Source: Hoeflea sp. BAL378
Lineage (GTDB): Bacteria; Pseudomonadota; Alphaproteobacteria; Rhizobiales; Rhizobiaceae
Direction: 5' to 3'
Assembly: GCF_000759435.1 (NCBI RefSeq)
Contig: NZ_JRJG01000028.1
Location: forward strand, 1-43,189
Length of the DNA: 43,189 bases
In this document: positions 1 to 9,709 of the stretch, in pieces
Position numbering within the stretch: position 1 is the stretch's first letter
Layout: each line of letters starts with the position of its first letter
Position numbers and translations under genes: made by a program
Notes under the pieces: generated by a model
Seen by the model: only the letters and a program-made list of their open reading frames with translations
Databases searched by the model: none
What the model was told of the DNA's origin: nothing

Positions 1-546
1 GGGCCCCAGCGTTTCGGCGGCCGCCATGATCGACCGGATGTCGGCCATCGGCGCGCCGGAGAGCCAGGCGAGCTCGTGCACGTTTGGCGTGGCGATGTCG
101 GCGATCGGGATCAGCTTCGAGCCGATCGCCTGGGCGACCGGTTCGGGCACGTAGAGCGCGCCGGTGTCGCCGATCACCGGGTCGCACATGTAGACGGCCT
201 TCGGATTGGCCTCGCGCACCGCGCCGACGAGCCGGGCGATGTCGGCGGCCTGGCCGGCGTCGCCGAGATAGCCGCTGAGCACGGCGCCGACTTCGCCGAT
301 CCAGGGCGCGGAGCACAGATCATCGATCAGCGCGCTGAAATCCCCGCTCGGCGGCACGATCCGCGTCGCCCGCGAGTGGCCCGGATGCCATGGCAGGATG
401 ACCGTGGGAACCGCCCAGACCGGGAAGCCCAGGGTTTCGAGCGCGAACACCGCCGCCCGGTTGCCAACGGAACCGCGCACCACATGGCTGGAGATCACGA
501 TAACCGAGGGCCGGATATCGGGATTGCGGGAAGTCTCAGCCGTCAT
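1..546 (-). CDS. pdxY: Pyridoxal kinase (PdxY family), 3' end cut off by window edge
   Basis: ATP-dependent phosphorylation of pyridoxal to PLP in the cytoplasmic vitamin B6 salvage pathway. The 182 codons seen read in frame to base 1. They carry the ribokinase-like PdxY signatures: a substrate-pocket segment SSHVVRGSVGN (residues 19-29), VLSGYLG (89-95) and CDPVIGD (121-127). The family is about 285-295 residues long, so roughly 110 C-terminal residues, including the catalytic GTGD region, lie outside the window. The ATG at 546 overlaps the TGA of the upstream small gene (ATGA), so the two are probably translationally coupled. PdxY rather than PdxK is inferred from similarity to the E. coli PdxY layout. 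Confidence 0.9.
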   Translation of the reverse strand, partial: MTAETSRNPDIRPSVIVISSHVVRGSVGNRAAVFALETLGFPVWAVPTVILPWHPGHSRATRIVPPSGDFSALIDDLCSAPWIGEVGAVLSGYLGDAGQAADIARLVGAVREANPKAVYMCDPVIGDTGALYVPEPVAQAIGSKLIPIADIATPNVHELAWLSGAPMADIRSIMAAAETLGP

Positions 547-785
547 CGCCAGACCTGCCCGAGCAGCCAGACCACCAGCGCGCAGAAGGCGACAAGCGCC
601 AGGCCGCGCGCGATCCGCGTGCCCCACACCTCGATCCTGTCGGAGGTGTCGGCGTCGCGCGCCGCAAAATGATCGCGCACGCTGGTGGTGGCGGATTTCA
701 TCGCGGGCGTCGCCGACAGGCCGCCCTCCTCGCCGATGCGGTCGAGCGTGCGTTTTGCCTGGCGAACGGTTTCGTCGTCTTTCAT
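543..785 (-). CDS. Small single-pass membrane protein upstream of pdxY, unknown function
   Basis: An 80-residue hypothetical protein. The N-terminal half is charged and probably cytoplasmic (starts MKDDETVRQAKRTLDR). Residues about 59-78 form one hydrophobic helix (GLALVAFCALVVWLLGQV), and the chain ends in Arg two residues later. It resembles a tail-anchored small protein with no recognisable domain. The ATG at 785 was chosen over upstream alternatives because the longer reading adds a Pro/Arg-rich stretch. Its stop overlaps the pdxY start by two bases, so it is the promoter-proximal gene of that unit. The function cannot be assigned from sequence. Confidence 0.7.
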   Translation of the reverse strand: MKDDETVRQAKRTLDRIGEEGGLSATPAMKSATTSVRDHFAARDADTSDRIEVWGTRIARGLALVAFCALVVWLLGQVWR

Positions 786-824
786 GATCCGGGCTCCCGG
801 CCCCTTTGAGTTCCTGCGCATCAT

Positions 825-838
825 AGCATCCCGATGCT
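825..838. promoter_or_regulatory. 14-bp inverted repeat upstream of the small membrane protein/pdxY unit
   Basis: AGCATC-CC-GATGCT has 6-bp arms and a 2-bp centre, about 40 bp upstream of the ATG at 785. It could be an operator or a short 5'-UTR hairpin. No -10/-35 pair could be fixed around it. Confidence 0.25.
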
Positions 839-936
839 CCGGGCACAGCACCTATCGGCCCGCTGGAGCAATCAGACCCCGGCCGCGACCAGGAACATGC
901 CCGCCCCGGTCCGGCTCCGGCGCGGCCGTGCCCGCG

Positions 937-1512
937 TCATCGCGCAAGGCCGTGATACTCGGGATTGGGCCGCATGTCAGTGGCCGACGCCATGCGGTTG
1001 GTCATGTTGAAGAAGGCGGCGACCGCGGCGATGTCCCAGATGTCGCGGTCGCTGAAGCCGTGGTCGCGCAGTCGCTGCCGGTCGGCCTCGACGATCCGCG
1101 CCGGGTCCTCGGTCACCAGCACGGCGAAATCGAGCATCGCGCGCTGGGCCGGCTCGAGCTCCGCCGCCCGGTAGTTCATCACCATCTGCTCGCCGAGCTC
1201 GGGGCTGCCCGACAGGTAACGGACCGCGGCGCCGTGGGCGGTCAGGCAGTAGTAGCAGTGGTTGACGGACGACACCGCCACCGCGATCAGTTCGCGGTCG
1301 AGCTTGCTCAGATTGGATGCGCCGAGCATCAGGTCGTTGTAGAAGGCGACGAAGGCTTCGAGCTTTTCGGTGTTGAACGCATAGGCCTTGAGCACGTTCG
1401 GCACCATGCCCAGTTTTTCCTCGCACTTGGCGAAATAGGCGGTCATGGCCGGGCTCAATGTGGTTTCCGTCTCACATGACAGGGCTGTGACGGCTTCATC
1501 TGGTTTTTTCAC
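937..1512 (-). CDS. AhpD-like alkylhydroperoxidase / peroxidase-related protein
   Basis: A carboxymuconolactone decarboxylase/AhpD-fold protein of 191 residues. The redox motif is NHCYYCLTAHG, with the Cys86-x2-Cys89 pair and His93 of the AhpD active-site signature, so thiol-dependent peroxidase activity is expected. This is the 'peroxidase-related enzyme' subgroup of about 190 residues, not AhpD proper. The GTG start at 1512 is preferred because GGAGG lies 7 bases upstream (1520-1524); the longer reading begins upstream of that ribosome-binding site. It is divergent from the glutamate dehydrogenase gene, with only about 100 bp between the two starts, so both promoters must share that gap. 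Physiological substrate is unknown. Confidence 0.85.
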   Translation of the reverse strand: MKKPDEAVTALSCETETTLSPAMTAYFAKCEEKLGMVPNVLKAYAFNTEKLEAFVAFYNDLMLGASNLSKLDRELIAVAVSSVNHCYYCLTAHGAAVRYLSGSPELGEQMVMNYRAAELEPAQRAMLDFAVLVTEDPARIVEADRQRLRDHGFSDRDIWDIAAVAAFFNMTNRMASATDMRPNPEYHGLAR

Positions 1513-1611
1513 GTTTTTTCCTCCGCGGGTGAGCTTTTCCAGGAAATCAGGTCGCATTGCCTGACACTTCTGCTAGGTTTCGGCCAAAGATCAAGCCTTG
1601 GAGGGACTGGG

Positions 1612-4600
1612 ATGACGGTCGGGAACACACGCGGGTCGGAAACGCTGCTTGCGGAGGCTGCGTCCATCGCCGAAAGGGGCAAAAAGCCGCATGTCGATCC
1701 GGACGTGCTGTTCTCCCGCGCCAGCGTCGACGATCTCAGGCATTTCCCGGCCAGCACGCTGGCCAGCTACGCCGTGCTTGCCGAGACCGAGCTTCGCGCC
1801 TGGGACGGCACGACCGCCCGGGTGAGCCTGGTCGATGTCGACAAGGCCACGACCGACGGCCGCGATGTCACCGTCCTGTCGATCACCACGCTGAACAAGC
1901 CGTTCCTCTATGATTCGGTCATGGGCGAAGTCACCTCGGAGGTGCGCGACATCCTGATGGCGCTGCACCCGATCCTGGTCGTCTCGGGCGACGCGCCGGC
2001 GGTGCTGTTCTCGCATGGCGACGGCAGCGAGCCCAAGCAGCGGGTCAGCCACATCCAGATCCACATGCCGCGGCTCGGCGAGGAAGCCTCCGCGAAGCTC
2101 GCCGAGCGGGTGCGCTATGTGCTCGACCAGATCCGCGCGGCGGTGGGCGACTGGAAAGCCATGCTGGCGATGATCGACCACAGCGCCGCCGATCTGGTGG
2201 CGCTCGACGTCGACAAGAGCGTCGAGCCGGCCCGGCAGGAGGCGCTCGCCTTCATCGCCTGGCTGAGAGACAACAATTTCACCTTTCTCGGCATGCGCGA
2301 ATATGTCTATTCCGGCGACGGCGAGACCGCGCAGTTGAGCCGGGCCTCGTCGGAAGGACTCGGCATCCTCTCCGATCCCGACGTGCTGGTGCTGCGGCTC
2401 GGCAAGGACCAGGTCACCACCACGCCCGAGATCCTGCAATTCCTGCAGGGGCCGGATTTTCTGATCGTCACCAAGGCCAATGCCCGCTCGGTGGTCCATC
2501 GCCGCGCCTATATGGACTATATCGGCATCAAGCGGTTCAACAGGAAGGGCAAAGTGATCGGCGAGCTGCGCGTGGTCGGGCTTTTCACCTCCACCGCCTA
2601 TACCGGCTCGGTCACCCGCATCCCCCTGCTCCGCTCCAAGGTGCAGGCGGTCGTCTCCGAATTCGGCTACGACCCCGAAAGCCATTCCGGCAAATTGCTG
2701 CTCAACACGCTCGAGGCCTATCCGCGGGACGACCTGTTCCAGATCGACACCCAGATGCTGGCGCGGTTCTGCTACCAGATCAACGAACTGTCCGACCGGC
2801 CCCGGGTCCGGGTGCTGCCGCGGATCGATCATTTCGACCGCTTCGTCTCGCTGATCGTCTATGTGCCGCGCGACCAGTATGATTCGGTCGCCCGCGAACG
2901 CATCGGCGCCTATTTCAAGACCGTCTACAACGGTCGTGTGTCGGCTTACTATCCCGCCTTTCCGGAAGGCGGCGTGGCACGCGTGCATTTCATCATCGGC
3001 CGCTCCGAGGGCAAGACGCCGCAGGTCTCGCAGGAGCAGCTCGAACGCGACGTCCGCTCCATCGTCACCCGCTGGGAGGACCAGTTCCGCGCACTCGGCG
3101 GGGCCAACGCCGCGCGGATGGGCGTGAGCCCGTCCTACAAAGAGAGGTTCCGGCCCGAGGAGGCGCTGGCCGATATCGGCGACATCCTGGCCTGCAAGGC
3201 GCCCGGCGCGATCCGGATCGCCTTCTACCGCGGCGACAACACCGCCGAGGACCATCTGGCGCTGAAGATCTTCCATGCCGGCGAACCGGTGTCGCTGTCG
3301 CGCCGGGTGCCGCTTCTCGAGAATCTCGGCTTCCAGGTGATCAGCGAGCAGACCCACGAGATCTTTCTCGACGAAAAGGCCGGATCCTCGAGCACCGTCT
3401 TCGTGCACGACATGGAAATCGCCCACGAGGACGGCCGCCTGATCGACCTGGCGTCCGACGGCGCGCGGCTCGAGGAGGCGTTCCTGTCGGTCTGGCGCGG
3501 CCACACCGACAATGACAGCTACAACCGGTTGGTGACCAATGCCGGCCTTTCGGTGCGCGAGGCGACCGTGCTTAGGGCCTATGCGCGCTATCTGCGGCAG
3601 GCGGGCATCGCCTATTCCCAGGAATACATCGCCCACAGCCTCAACCGTCATGCCGGCATTTCCGCCAAATTGTTCGAACTGTTCCGGATCCGGTTCGATA
3701 TTCGGCTTGAGGCCGGCGCCCGCGAGAAGCAGAGCGCCCGGCTGATGGAGGAGATCGAGACCGCGCTCACCGAGGTGCCGAGCCTCGACGACGACAAGAT
3801 CCTGCGGCGCTATGTCAACGCCATCGCGGCGTCGCTGAGGACCAATTATTTCCAGACCGGCGCCGACGGCGCGCCGCGCCCGGCGATGGCCTTCAAGCTC
3901 GATCCGAAGAAGCTCGAGGGATTGCCGGAGCCCCGCCCCTTCCGCGAGATCTTCGTCTATGGCTCGGAAGTCGAGGGCGTGCATCTGCGCTTCGGCCCCG
4001 TCGCCCGCGGCGGCCTGCGCTGGTCGGACCGGGCGCAGGACTACCGCACCGAGGTGCTGGGACTGGTCAAGGCGCAGCAGGTCAAGAACGCGGTGATCGT
4101 GCCGGTCGGCGCCAAGGGCGGCTTCTATCCCAAGAAGCTGCCGGTCGAGGGCGGCCGCGACGCGGTGTTCGAGGCCGGCCGCGAGGCCTACAAGCTGTTC
4201 ATCCGCACCCTGCTGTCGGTGACCGACAACATCGTCAATGACGCGATCGTGCCGCCGGCCGACACCATCCGCCATGACGCCGACGACCCCTATTTCGTGG
4301 TCGCCGCAGACAAGGGCACCGCAACCTTCTCCGACACCGCCAATGCGCTGAGCCAGGAGCAGGATTTCTGGCTCGACGACGCCTTCGCCTCCGGCGGCTC
4401 CGCCGGCTATGACCACAAGAAGATGGGCATCACCGCGCGCGGCGCCTGGGAGGCGGTCAAGCGGCATTTCCGCGAAATGGACATCGACATCCAGACCACG
4501 CCGTTCACCGTCGCCGGCGTCGGCGACATGTCGGGCGACGTCTTCGGCAACGGCATGCTGTTGTCCCGGAAGATCCGGCTGGTCGCGGCCTTCGACCACC

Positions 4601-6402
4601 GCGACATCTTCATCGATCCCGATCCCGATTGCGAGACAGGGTTTGCCGAACGCAGCCGGCTGTTCGACCTCAGCCGCTCGAGCTGGCAGGACTACGACCG
4701 GTCCAAGCTGTCCGCGGGCGGCATGATCATTCCGCGCACGCTCAAATCGGTCGACCTGACGCCGGAGGCGGCGGCGGCAATCGGGCTCGGCCATCTCAGG
4801 GTTGCGCCCCAGGACATCATGAGCGCGATCCTGACGATGGAGACGGACCTGCTGTGGTTTGGCGGCATCGGCACCTACATCAAGGACATGGGCGAGAACG
4901 ACGCCGATGTCGGCGACCGCGCCAATGACGCGATCCGGGTTCTCGCCCGGCACGTGCGCGCCAGGGTGATCGGCGAGGGCGCCAATCTCGGCGTCACCCA
5001 GAAGGGCCGCATCGCCTATGCGCTGAGGGGCGGGCGGCTGAACTCCGACGCCATCGACAATTCCGCCGGGGTCAACTCCTCCGACGTCGAGGTCAACATC
5101 AAGATCGCGCTGGCCAACGCCATGCGCGAGAACCGCCTGACCCGGCCCAAGCGCAACATCCTGCTCGCCTCGATGACCGACGAGGTGGCGGAACTGGTGC
5201 TGCGCAACAACTACCTGCAGACGCTGGCGATCTCCCTCGCCGAGGCGGAAGGCATCTCCGGCGTGGGCGAGCTCAACCGGGTGATGGGCAATCTCGAGGC
5301 GAGGGGCCTACTCAACCGCAAAGTCGAGTATCTGCCCGACGATGCGGCCGTCGCCGAGCGCATCGCCGGCGACCACGCACTCACGCGCCCCGAGATCGGT
5401 GTGCTGCTGTCCTATGCCAAGCTTGTGCTGTTCGACGAGATCGTCGCCAGCTCGCTGCCCGACGAGCCCTATTTCGACCAGACGCTGCGCTCCTATTTCC
5501 CGAAGAAGATGCAGAAGCCGCATGCCTCCGACATCGCCAGCCATCGGCTGCGCCGCGAGATCATCGCGACCATTCTCGGCAACGACGCGATCAACCGCGG
5601 CGGCCCGGCCTTTGTCATCGGGCTCGGGGACAAGTCCGGCGCGACGGCGGCCGAGATCGTCAAGGCCTTCGTCCTGGCCCGCGACGGTCTGTCGCTGACG
5701 GCGCTCTATGCCCGGGTCGATGCCCTCGACACCAGGGTTCCCGGCGCCGTCCAGAACCGGCTCTATGCCCAGATCGGCCAGACGCTGAAGGAAGTCACAA
5801 GCTGGGCGCTCAAGACCGGCGCCGCGCAGGGCGAGCTCGCCGAGGCCGTCAAATCGATGCAGGCGGGCATCGCCCGGCTGCGCGGCAAGCTGCCCGAGGC
5901 GATGCCGGAATTCATGCGGCACGAGGCTGACTCGATCCGGGCGGATCTGATGGCGGAGGCGGTGCCGGAAGATCTCGCTGCCGAGATCGCCGGGCTGGGC
6001 GGCCTGGCGCTGGCGCCGGACATCTGCCATGTCGCCGCCACCTCGAACACCGATCTGGCGCGGGCGACGGAGGCCTTCTTCGCCGTCACCGACGCCTTCC
6101 GCGTCGGCCGGATCGTCGCCGCGGTGGACCGGATCCAGGCCTCCGACCATTTCGAGGGTCTGGCGGTGGCGCGCGGCCTCGACGAGATCTTCGAGGCCCG
6201 GCGGATCATCGCCGCAACCGCGCTCGACGCCAATCCCAAGGCCGCGGACCCCGCCGGCGACTGGCTCGACGCCAACAAGGGCCGCATCGCCCATGTCCGC
6301 AGCCAGATCCTGACGCTCACCGACAGCGGCGAATTGTCGGTCGCCAAGCTCACCGTCGCCGCCGGGATGCTGAGCGACCTTGCCCGATCCCTGCGCGCGT
6401 GA
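1612..6402 (+). CDS. Large (180 kDa class) NAD-specific glutamate dehydrogenase
   Basis: Oxidative deamination of glutamate to 2-oxoglutarate with NAD+, a catabolic enzyme feeding the TCA cycle. At 1,596 residues it has the normal length of the bacterial large GDH family: a long N-terminal regulatory region with ACT-like folds, a central catalytic GDH domain and a helical C-terminal region. The catalytic part is clear, with GGLRWSDR near residue 800 followed by GLVKAQQVKNAV and the Lys-containing VGAKGGFYPKK near 830. A GGAGG-type ribosome-binding site lies 7-12 bases before the ATG. The Caulobacter member (GdhZ) also regulates FtsZ; whether this one does is only inference. Codon use matches its neighbours. 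Confidence 0.97.
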   Translation: MTVGNTRGSETLLAEAASIAERGKKPHVDPDVLFSRASVDDLRHFPASTLASYAVLAETELRAWDGTTARVSLVDVDKATTDGRDVTVLSITTLNKPFLYDSVMGEVTSEVRDILMALHPILVVSGDAPAVLFSHGDGSEPKQRVSHIQIHMPRLGEEASAKLAERVRYVLDQIRAAVGDWKAMLAMIDHSAADLVALDVDKSVEPARQEALAFIAWLRDNNFTFLGMREYVYSGDGETAQLSRASSEGLGILSDPDVLVLRLGKDQVTTTPEILQFLQGPDFLIVTKANARSVVHRRAYMDYIGIKRFNRKGKVIGELRVVGLFTSTAYTGSVTRIPLLRSKVQAVVSEFGYDPESHSGKLLLNTLEAYPRDDLFQIDTQMLARFCYQINELSDRPRVRVLPRIDHFDRFVSLIVYVPRDQYDSVARERIGAYFKTVYNGRVSAYYPAFPEGGVARVHFIIGRSEGKTPQVSQEQLERDVRSIVTRWEDQFRALGGANAARMGVSPSYKERFRPEEALADIGDILACKAPGAIRIAFYRGDNTAEDHLALKIFHAGEPVSLSRRVPLLENLGFQVISEQTHEIFLDEKAGSSSTVFVHDMEIAHEDGRLIDLASDGARLEEAFLSVWRGHTDNDSYNRLVTNAGLSVREATVLRAYARYLRQAGIAYSQEYIAHSLNRHAGISAKLFELFRIRFDIRLEAGAREKQSARLMEEIETALTEVPSLDDDKILRRYVNAIAASLRTNYFQTGADGAPRPAMAFKLDPKKLEGLPEPRPFREIFVYGSEVEGVHLRFGPVARGGLRWSDRAQDYRTEVLGLVKAQQVKNAVIVPVGAKGGFYPKKLPVEGGRDAVFEAGREAYKLFIRTLLSVTDNIVNDAIVPPADTIRHDADDPYFVVAADKGTATFSDTANALSQEQDFWLDDAFASGGSAGYDHKKMGITARGAWEAVKRHFREMDIDIQTTPFTVAGVGDMSGDVFGNGMLLSRKIRLVAAFDHRDIFIDPDPDCETGFAERSRLFDLSRSSWQDYDRSKLSAGGMIIPRTLKSVDLTPEAAAAIGLGHLRVAPQDIMSAILTMETDLLWFGGIGTYIKDMGENDADVGDRANDAIRVLARHVRARVIGEGANLGVTQKGRIAYALRGGRLNSDAIDNSAGVNSSDVEVNIKIALANAMRENRLTRPKRNILLASMTDEVAELVLRNNYLQTLAISLAEAEGISGVGELNRVMGNLEARGLLNRKVEYLPDDAAVAERIAGDHALTRPEIGVLLSYAKLVLFDEIVASSLPDEPYFDQTLRSYFPKKMQKPHASDIASHRLRREIIATILGNDAINRGGPAFVIGLGDKSGATAAEIVKAFVLARDGLSLTALYARVDALDTRVPGAVQNRLYAQIGQTLKEVTSWALKTGAAQGELAEAVKSMQAGIARLRGKLPEAMPEFMRHEADSIRADLMAEAVPEDLAAEIAGLGGLALAPDICHVAATSNTDLARATEAFFAVTDAFRVGRIVAAVDRIQASDHFEGLAVARGLDEIFEARRIIAATALDANPKAADPAGDWLDANKGRIAHVRSQILTLTDSGELSVAKLTVAAGMLSDLARSLRA

Positions 6403-6442
6403 CAGGATCGGCATCATCAGGCCTGACGGGGGGATGGATCGA

Positions 6443-7846
6443 ATGTCCGATGCAATCGGGTTGCCGCCGGTGACTGTCGTCCGCCGCCGGGGCGTATTTG
6501 GCTGGATGATGTTCGACTGGGCGGCGCAGCCTTTCTTCACCGTCGTCACCACCTTCATCTTCGGCCCCTATTTCATCTCGCGCATGGCGAGCGACCCGGC
6601 CACCGGCCAGGCCGCCTGGGGCTACGGCATCGCCGCCGGCGGCTTCATCATCGCCATCCTGTCGCCGGTGCTGGGCTCGATCGCCGACCAGACCGGGCCG
6701 CGCAAGCCCTGGATCGCGACCTTCGCGCTGATCAAGATCCTGGCGCTGTGCGGATTGTGGTTCGCGGCCCCCGGCTCCAACCTCGTGGCCGTCGTCGCCC
6801 TGTTCACGCTCGCCTCGGTGGCGGCCGAATTCTCGATCGTCTTCAATGATTCGATGCTGCTGCGGCTCGTGCCCAAGGCGCAGATCGGCCGGGTGTCCAA
6901 CCTCGCCTGGGGGCTCGGCTATCTTGGCGGCATGATCGTGCTGATCTTCATCATCGCCTGCCTCGCGGCCTCCCCCGAGACCGGCAAGACCCTCATCGGC
7001 ATCGACCCGCTGTTCGGGCTCGATCCGCTTCAGGGCGAGGACGCCCGCGCCTCGGGGCCGATCTCGGCGCTGTGGTACGCCGTCTTCATCCTGCCCATGT
7101 TCTTCTTCACGCCCGACGCGGGCGGCCGCCGCGCCATGGGGGTCGCTATCCGCGACGGCCTGATCGAGCTGAAATCGACGCTCGGCGAGGTGCGCCAGCG
7201 CGCCGGCATCTTCCGCTTCCTGGTCGCCCGGATGATCTACCAGGACGGCGTCAACGCGCTGCTGGCGCTGGGCGGCGGCTTCGCGGCGGCCATGTTCGGC
7301 TGGTCGATCACCGAGATCGGCGTCTACGGCATCCTGCTCAATGTCGTGGCGATCTTCTCCTGCCTCTATGCCAGCCGGCTCGACACGCGGCTCGGCTCGA
7401 AATCGGTGGTGCTGATCTCGATCCTGCTGTTGCTGATCGCCACCATCGGCATCGTCTCGACCGGTCCCGGATTTACCTTCTTCGGCGGCCTGATGCTGGG
7501 CGACGCGGATTCGGGCGGCCTGTTCGGCACCGCCGCGGAAAAGGCCTATATCGCCTTCGGGCTCCTGATCGGCATCGCCTTCGGGCCGGTCCAGGCCTCC
7601 TCGCGCGCCTATATGGCGCGCAGCGTCACCGAGGACGAGGCGGGGCGCTATTTCGGCATCTATGCGCTGGCCGGCCGCGCCACCAGCTTCCTGGCGCCCT
7701 TCATGGTCGCCACGGTGACCGCGCTCTCCGGGTCCCCCCGGCTCGGCATGGCCACCATCATCGTCTTCTTCGCCGCGGGCCTGGCGATCCTCTGGAGCAC
7801 GCCCTATCCGGCCGACCAGCCGTCGGGCAAGCCGGCCGCCGTCTGA
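6443..7846 (+). CDS. UMF1/Atg22-type major facilitator superfamily transporter
   Basis: An inner-membrane permease of 467 residues with about 11-12 hydrophobic helices. The opening [21 protein letters not shown] and the later [19 protein letters not shown] are typical of the UMF1 (yeast Atg22-like effluxer) branch. Bacterial substrates are not established; amino acid or small-metabolite export is a family-based guess. The ATG at 6443 was chosen because a run of six G residues (6428-6433) lies 9 bases upstream; an ATG at 6434 would abut it. The gene follows NAD-GDH by 40 bp on the same strand and may be co-transcribed, which would fit export of amino acids or their products. Confidence 0.85.
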   Translation: MSDAIGLPPVTVVRRRGVFGWMMFDWAAQPFFTVVTTFIFGPYFISRMASDPATGQAAWGYGIAAGGFIIAILSPVLGSIADQTGPRKPWIATFALIKILALCGLWFAAPGSNLVAVVALFTLASVAAEFSIVFNDSMLLRLVPKAQIGRVSNLAWGLGYLGGMIVLIFIIACLAASPETGKTLIGIDPLFGLDPLQGEDARASGPISALWYAVFILPMFFFTPDAGGRRAMGVAIRDGLIELKSTLGEVRQRAGIFRFLVARMIYQDGVNALLALGGGFAAAMFGWSITEIGVYGILLNVVAIFSCLYASRLDTRLGSKSVVLISILLLLIATIGIVSTGPGFTFFGGLMLGDADSGGLFGTAAEKAYIAFGLLIGIAFGPVQASSRAYMARSVTEDEAGRYFGIYALAGRATSFLAPFMVATVTALSGSPRLGMATIIVFFAAGLAILWSTPYPADQPSGKPAAV

Positions 7847-7868
7847 TCAACCGGTCGGAAGCATTTCC

Positions 7869-7907
7869 CCGTACTTGGGGTATGGACCGAACATACCTCG
7901 GGTACGG
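7869..7907 (+). terminator. 16-bp RNA hairpin after the MFS gene, strand-specific, no U-tract
   Basis: The arms 7869-7884 (CCGTACTTGGGGTATG) and 7892-7907 (CATACCTCGGGTACGG) pair along all 16 positions in plus-strand RNA. Three of the pairs are G-U wobbles and the loop is 7 bases (GACCGAA). In minus-strand RNA those three positions become A-C mismatches, so the fold favours the MFS transcript, not purH. It lies 22 bp past the MFS stop and 38 bp before the converging purH stop. No T-run follows, so it is either a Rho-assisted 3' end or mRNA-stabilising stem rather than a classical intrinsic terminator. Confidence 0.55.
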
Positions 7908-7945
7908 ATGGACAATTCCCGAAAACTCCGTCCGCCGCCGGCCGC

Positions 7946-9559
7946 TCAGTGGCGGAAATGGCGCATGCCGGTGAACACCATGGCGATCCCGGCCGCATCG
8001 GCCGCGTCGATCACGTCCTGGTCGCGCATCGATCCGCCCGGCTGGATGACCGCGGTCGCCCCGGCCTCGATCGCCGACAGCAAACCGTCGGCGAAGGGGA
8101 AGAAAGCATCCGACGCCACCACGCTGCCCTTGGTGAGCGGCGCTTCGAGCCCGAGCGCTTCCGCCGCGTCGACCGCCTTGCGTGCGGCGATCCGGGCCGA
8201 ATCGACCCGGCTCATCTGCCCGGCGCCGATGCCGACCGTGGCACCGTCCAGCGCATAGACGATGGCATTGGACTTGACGTGCTTGGCGACGCGGAAGGCG
8301 AATTCGAGATCGGCGAGCTCGCGCGCATCCGGCACCCGTCTGGTCACCACCTTGAAATCGGCCGGAAGCACGCGGCCATTGTCGCGGCTTTGCACCAGCA
8401 GCCCGCCGGCGACGGTCTTGACGGTGATGCCGGGCTGCAGCGGATCGGCGAGGCCGCCGGTGGTCATCAGCCGCAGGTTCTTCTTGGTCGACAGGATCTC
8501 GCGCGCCTCGTCGCTGGCCTCCGGCGCGATGATCACCTCGGTGAACAGCTTGACGATCTCGGCGGCCGTTTCCGCATCGAGCGCGCGGTTGAAGGCGATG
8601 ATGCCGCCGAAGGCCGAGGTCTGGTCACAGACGAGCGCCCGCCGGTAGGCGTCGACAAGGCTTCCGCCCACGGCGACGCCGCAGGGATTGGCGTGCTTGA
8701 TGATGGCGCAGGCCGCCGTGTCGGGATCGAATTCGCTGACGAGTTCGAAGGCCGCGTCGGTGTCGTTGATGTTGTTGTAGGAGAGCTGCTTGCCCTGCAG
8801 CAGCCTGGCGCTGGCCACGCCGGGACGACGGTCGCCGGTGGCGTAAAAGGCCGCCGTCTGGTGCGGATTCTCGCCATAGCGCATCACGTCGATGAGCCGG
8901 CCGCCGAACGCCCGGTGGCGCGGCGCCGCCAGATCGATCTCGCCGGCGAACCAGCCCGAGACCGCGGCATCGTAGGCGGCGGTGCGGGCAAAGGCCAGCG
9001 CCGCCAGCTCGCGCCGCAGGCCGAGGGGTACCGAGCCGTCATGGCTTTCGAGCGCGGCCAGCACGCGGGAATAATCTTCCGGATCCGTGACGATCGTCAC
9101 ATAGGCATGGTTCTTGGCCGCGGCGCGGATCATCGCCGGCCCGCCGATGTCGATATTCTCGACGCTGGTCGCGTAGTCGGCGCCGGAGGCCACGGTCTCC
9201 TCGAAAGGATAGAGATTGACCACGGCGAGATCGATCTCGGCGATGGCGTGCGCCTGCATCGCCGCCCGGTGCTCCTCATCGTCGCGGATGGCGAGCAATC
9301 CGCCATGCACGCCCGGATGCAGGGTCTTGACCCTTCCATCCATGATTTCGGGAAACGACGTCAGGTCGGAGACGTCCCGGACCGCGAGGCCCGCCTGTTC
9401 GAGCGCGGTGCGCGTGCCGCCGGTCGAGACCAGCTCGACGCCGGCCGCGGCAAGCCCGCGGGCGAACGCGACCAGCCCGGATTTGTCCGACACCGAAAGC
9501 AGGGCGCGGCGGACCCGCACCAGCTCCGGCACGGGATGGTTCTTGGAAACTACAGCCAT
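7946..9559 (-). CDS. purH: Bifunctional AICAR formyltransferase / IMP cyclohydrolase
   Basis: It catalyses the last two steps of de novo purine synthesis, from AICAR to FAICAR (10-formyl-THF donor) and then to IMP. At 537 residues it has the normal length. The N-terminal methylglyoxal-synthase-like IMP cyclohydrolase domain (about 1-150) contains [16 protein letters not shown] and [14 protein letters not shown]. The C-terminal AICARFT domain has RYGENPHQ and the catalytic KHANPCG motif (Lys-His). The gene reads away from a 150-bp gap after the heparinase-like gene; a promoter is expected there but no convincing -35/-10 pair was found. Confidence 0.97.
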   Translation of the reverse strand: MAVVSKNHPVPELVRVRRALLSVSDKSGLVAFARGLAAAGVELVSTGGTRTALEQAGLAVRDVSDLTSFPEIMDGRVKTLHPGVHGGLLAIRDDEEHRAAMQAHAIAEIDLAVVNLYPFEETVASGADYATSVENIDIGGPAMIRAAAKNHAYVTIVTDPEDYSRVLAALESHDGSVPLGLRRELAALAFARTAAYDAAVSGWFAGEIDLAAPRHRAFGGRLIDVMRYGENPHQTAAFYATGDRRPGVASARLLQGKQLSYNNINDTDAAFELVSEFDPDTAACAIIKHANPCGVAVGGSLVDAYRRALVCDQTSAFGGIIAFNRALDAETAAEIVKLFTEVIIAPEASDEAREILSTKKNLRLMTTGGLADPLQPGITVKTVAGGLLVQSRDNGRVLPADFKVVTRRVPDARELADLEFAFRVAKHVKSNAIVYALDGATVGIGAGQMSRVDSARIAARKAVDAAEALGLEAPLTKGSVVASDAFFPFADGLLSAIEAGATAVIQPGGSMRDQDVIDAADAAGIAMVFTGMRHFRH

Positions 9560-9709
9560 GGAGATCCCCTCATACTTGCCGCATCAGCCAGGCGGCGCCG
9601 GCATGGGGTTAGCACAGCAGGCCGGTCTGTAAAACACGCAAATCGGCGCAGGCGCGGCGCTTGTCCGGTCGTGCGGGATCCCCGCCGGATCGGCTGCGGC
9701 AAGGGCGGA

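Noticed and set aside
1591-4953. A 1,120-codon open frame antisense to the NAD-glutamate dehydrogenase gene
   Set aside because: It is rich in Asp, Arg, Gly, Ala and His, as expected for the antisense of high-GC coding DNA, has no domain, and the opposite strand encodes a full, recognisable enzyme.
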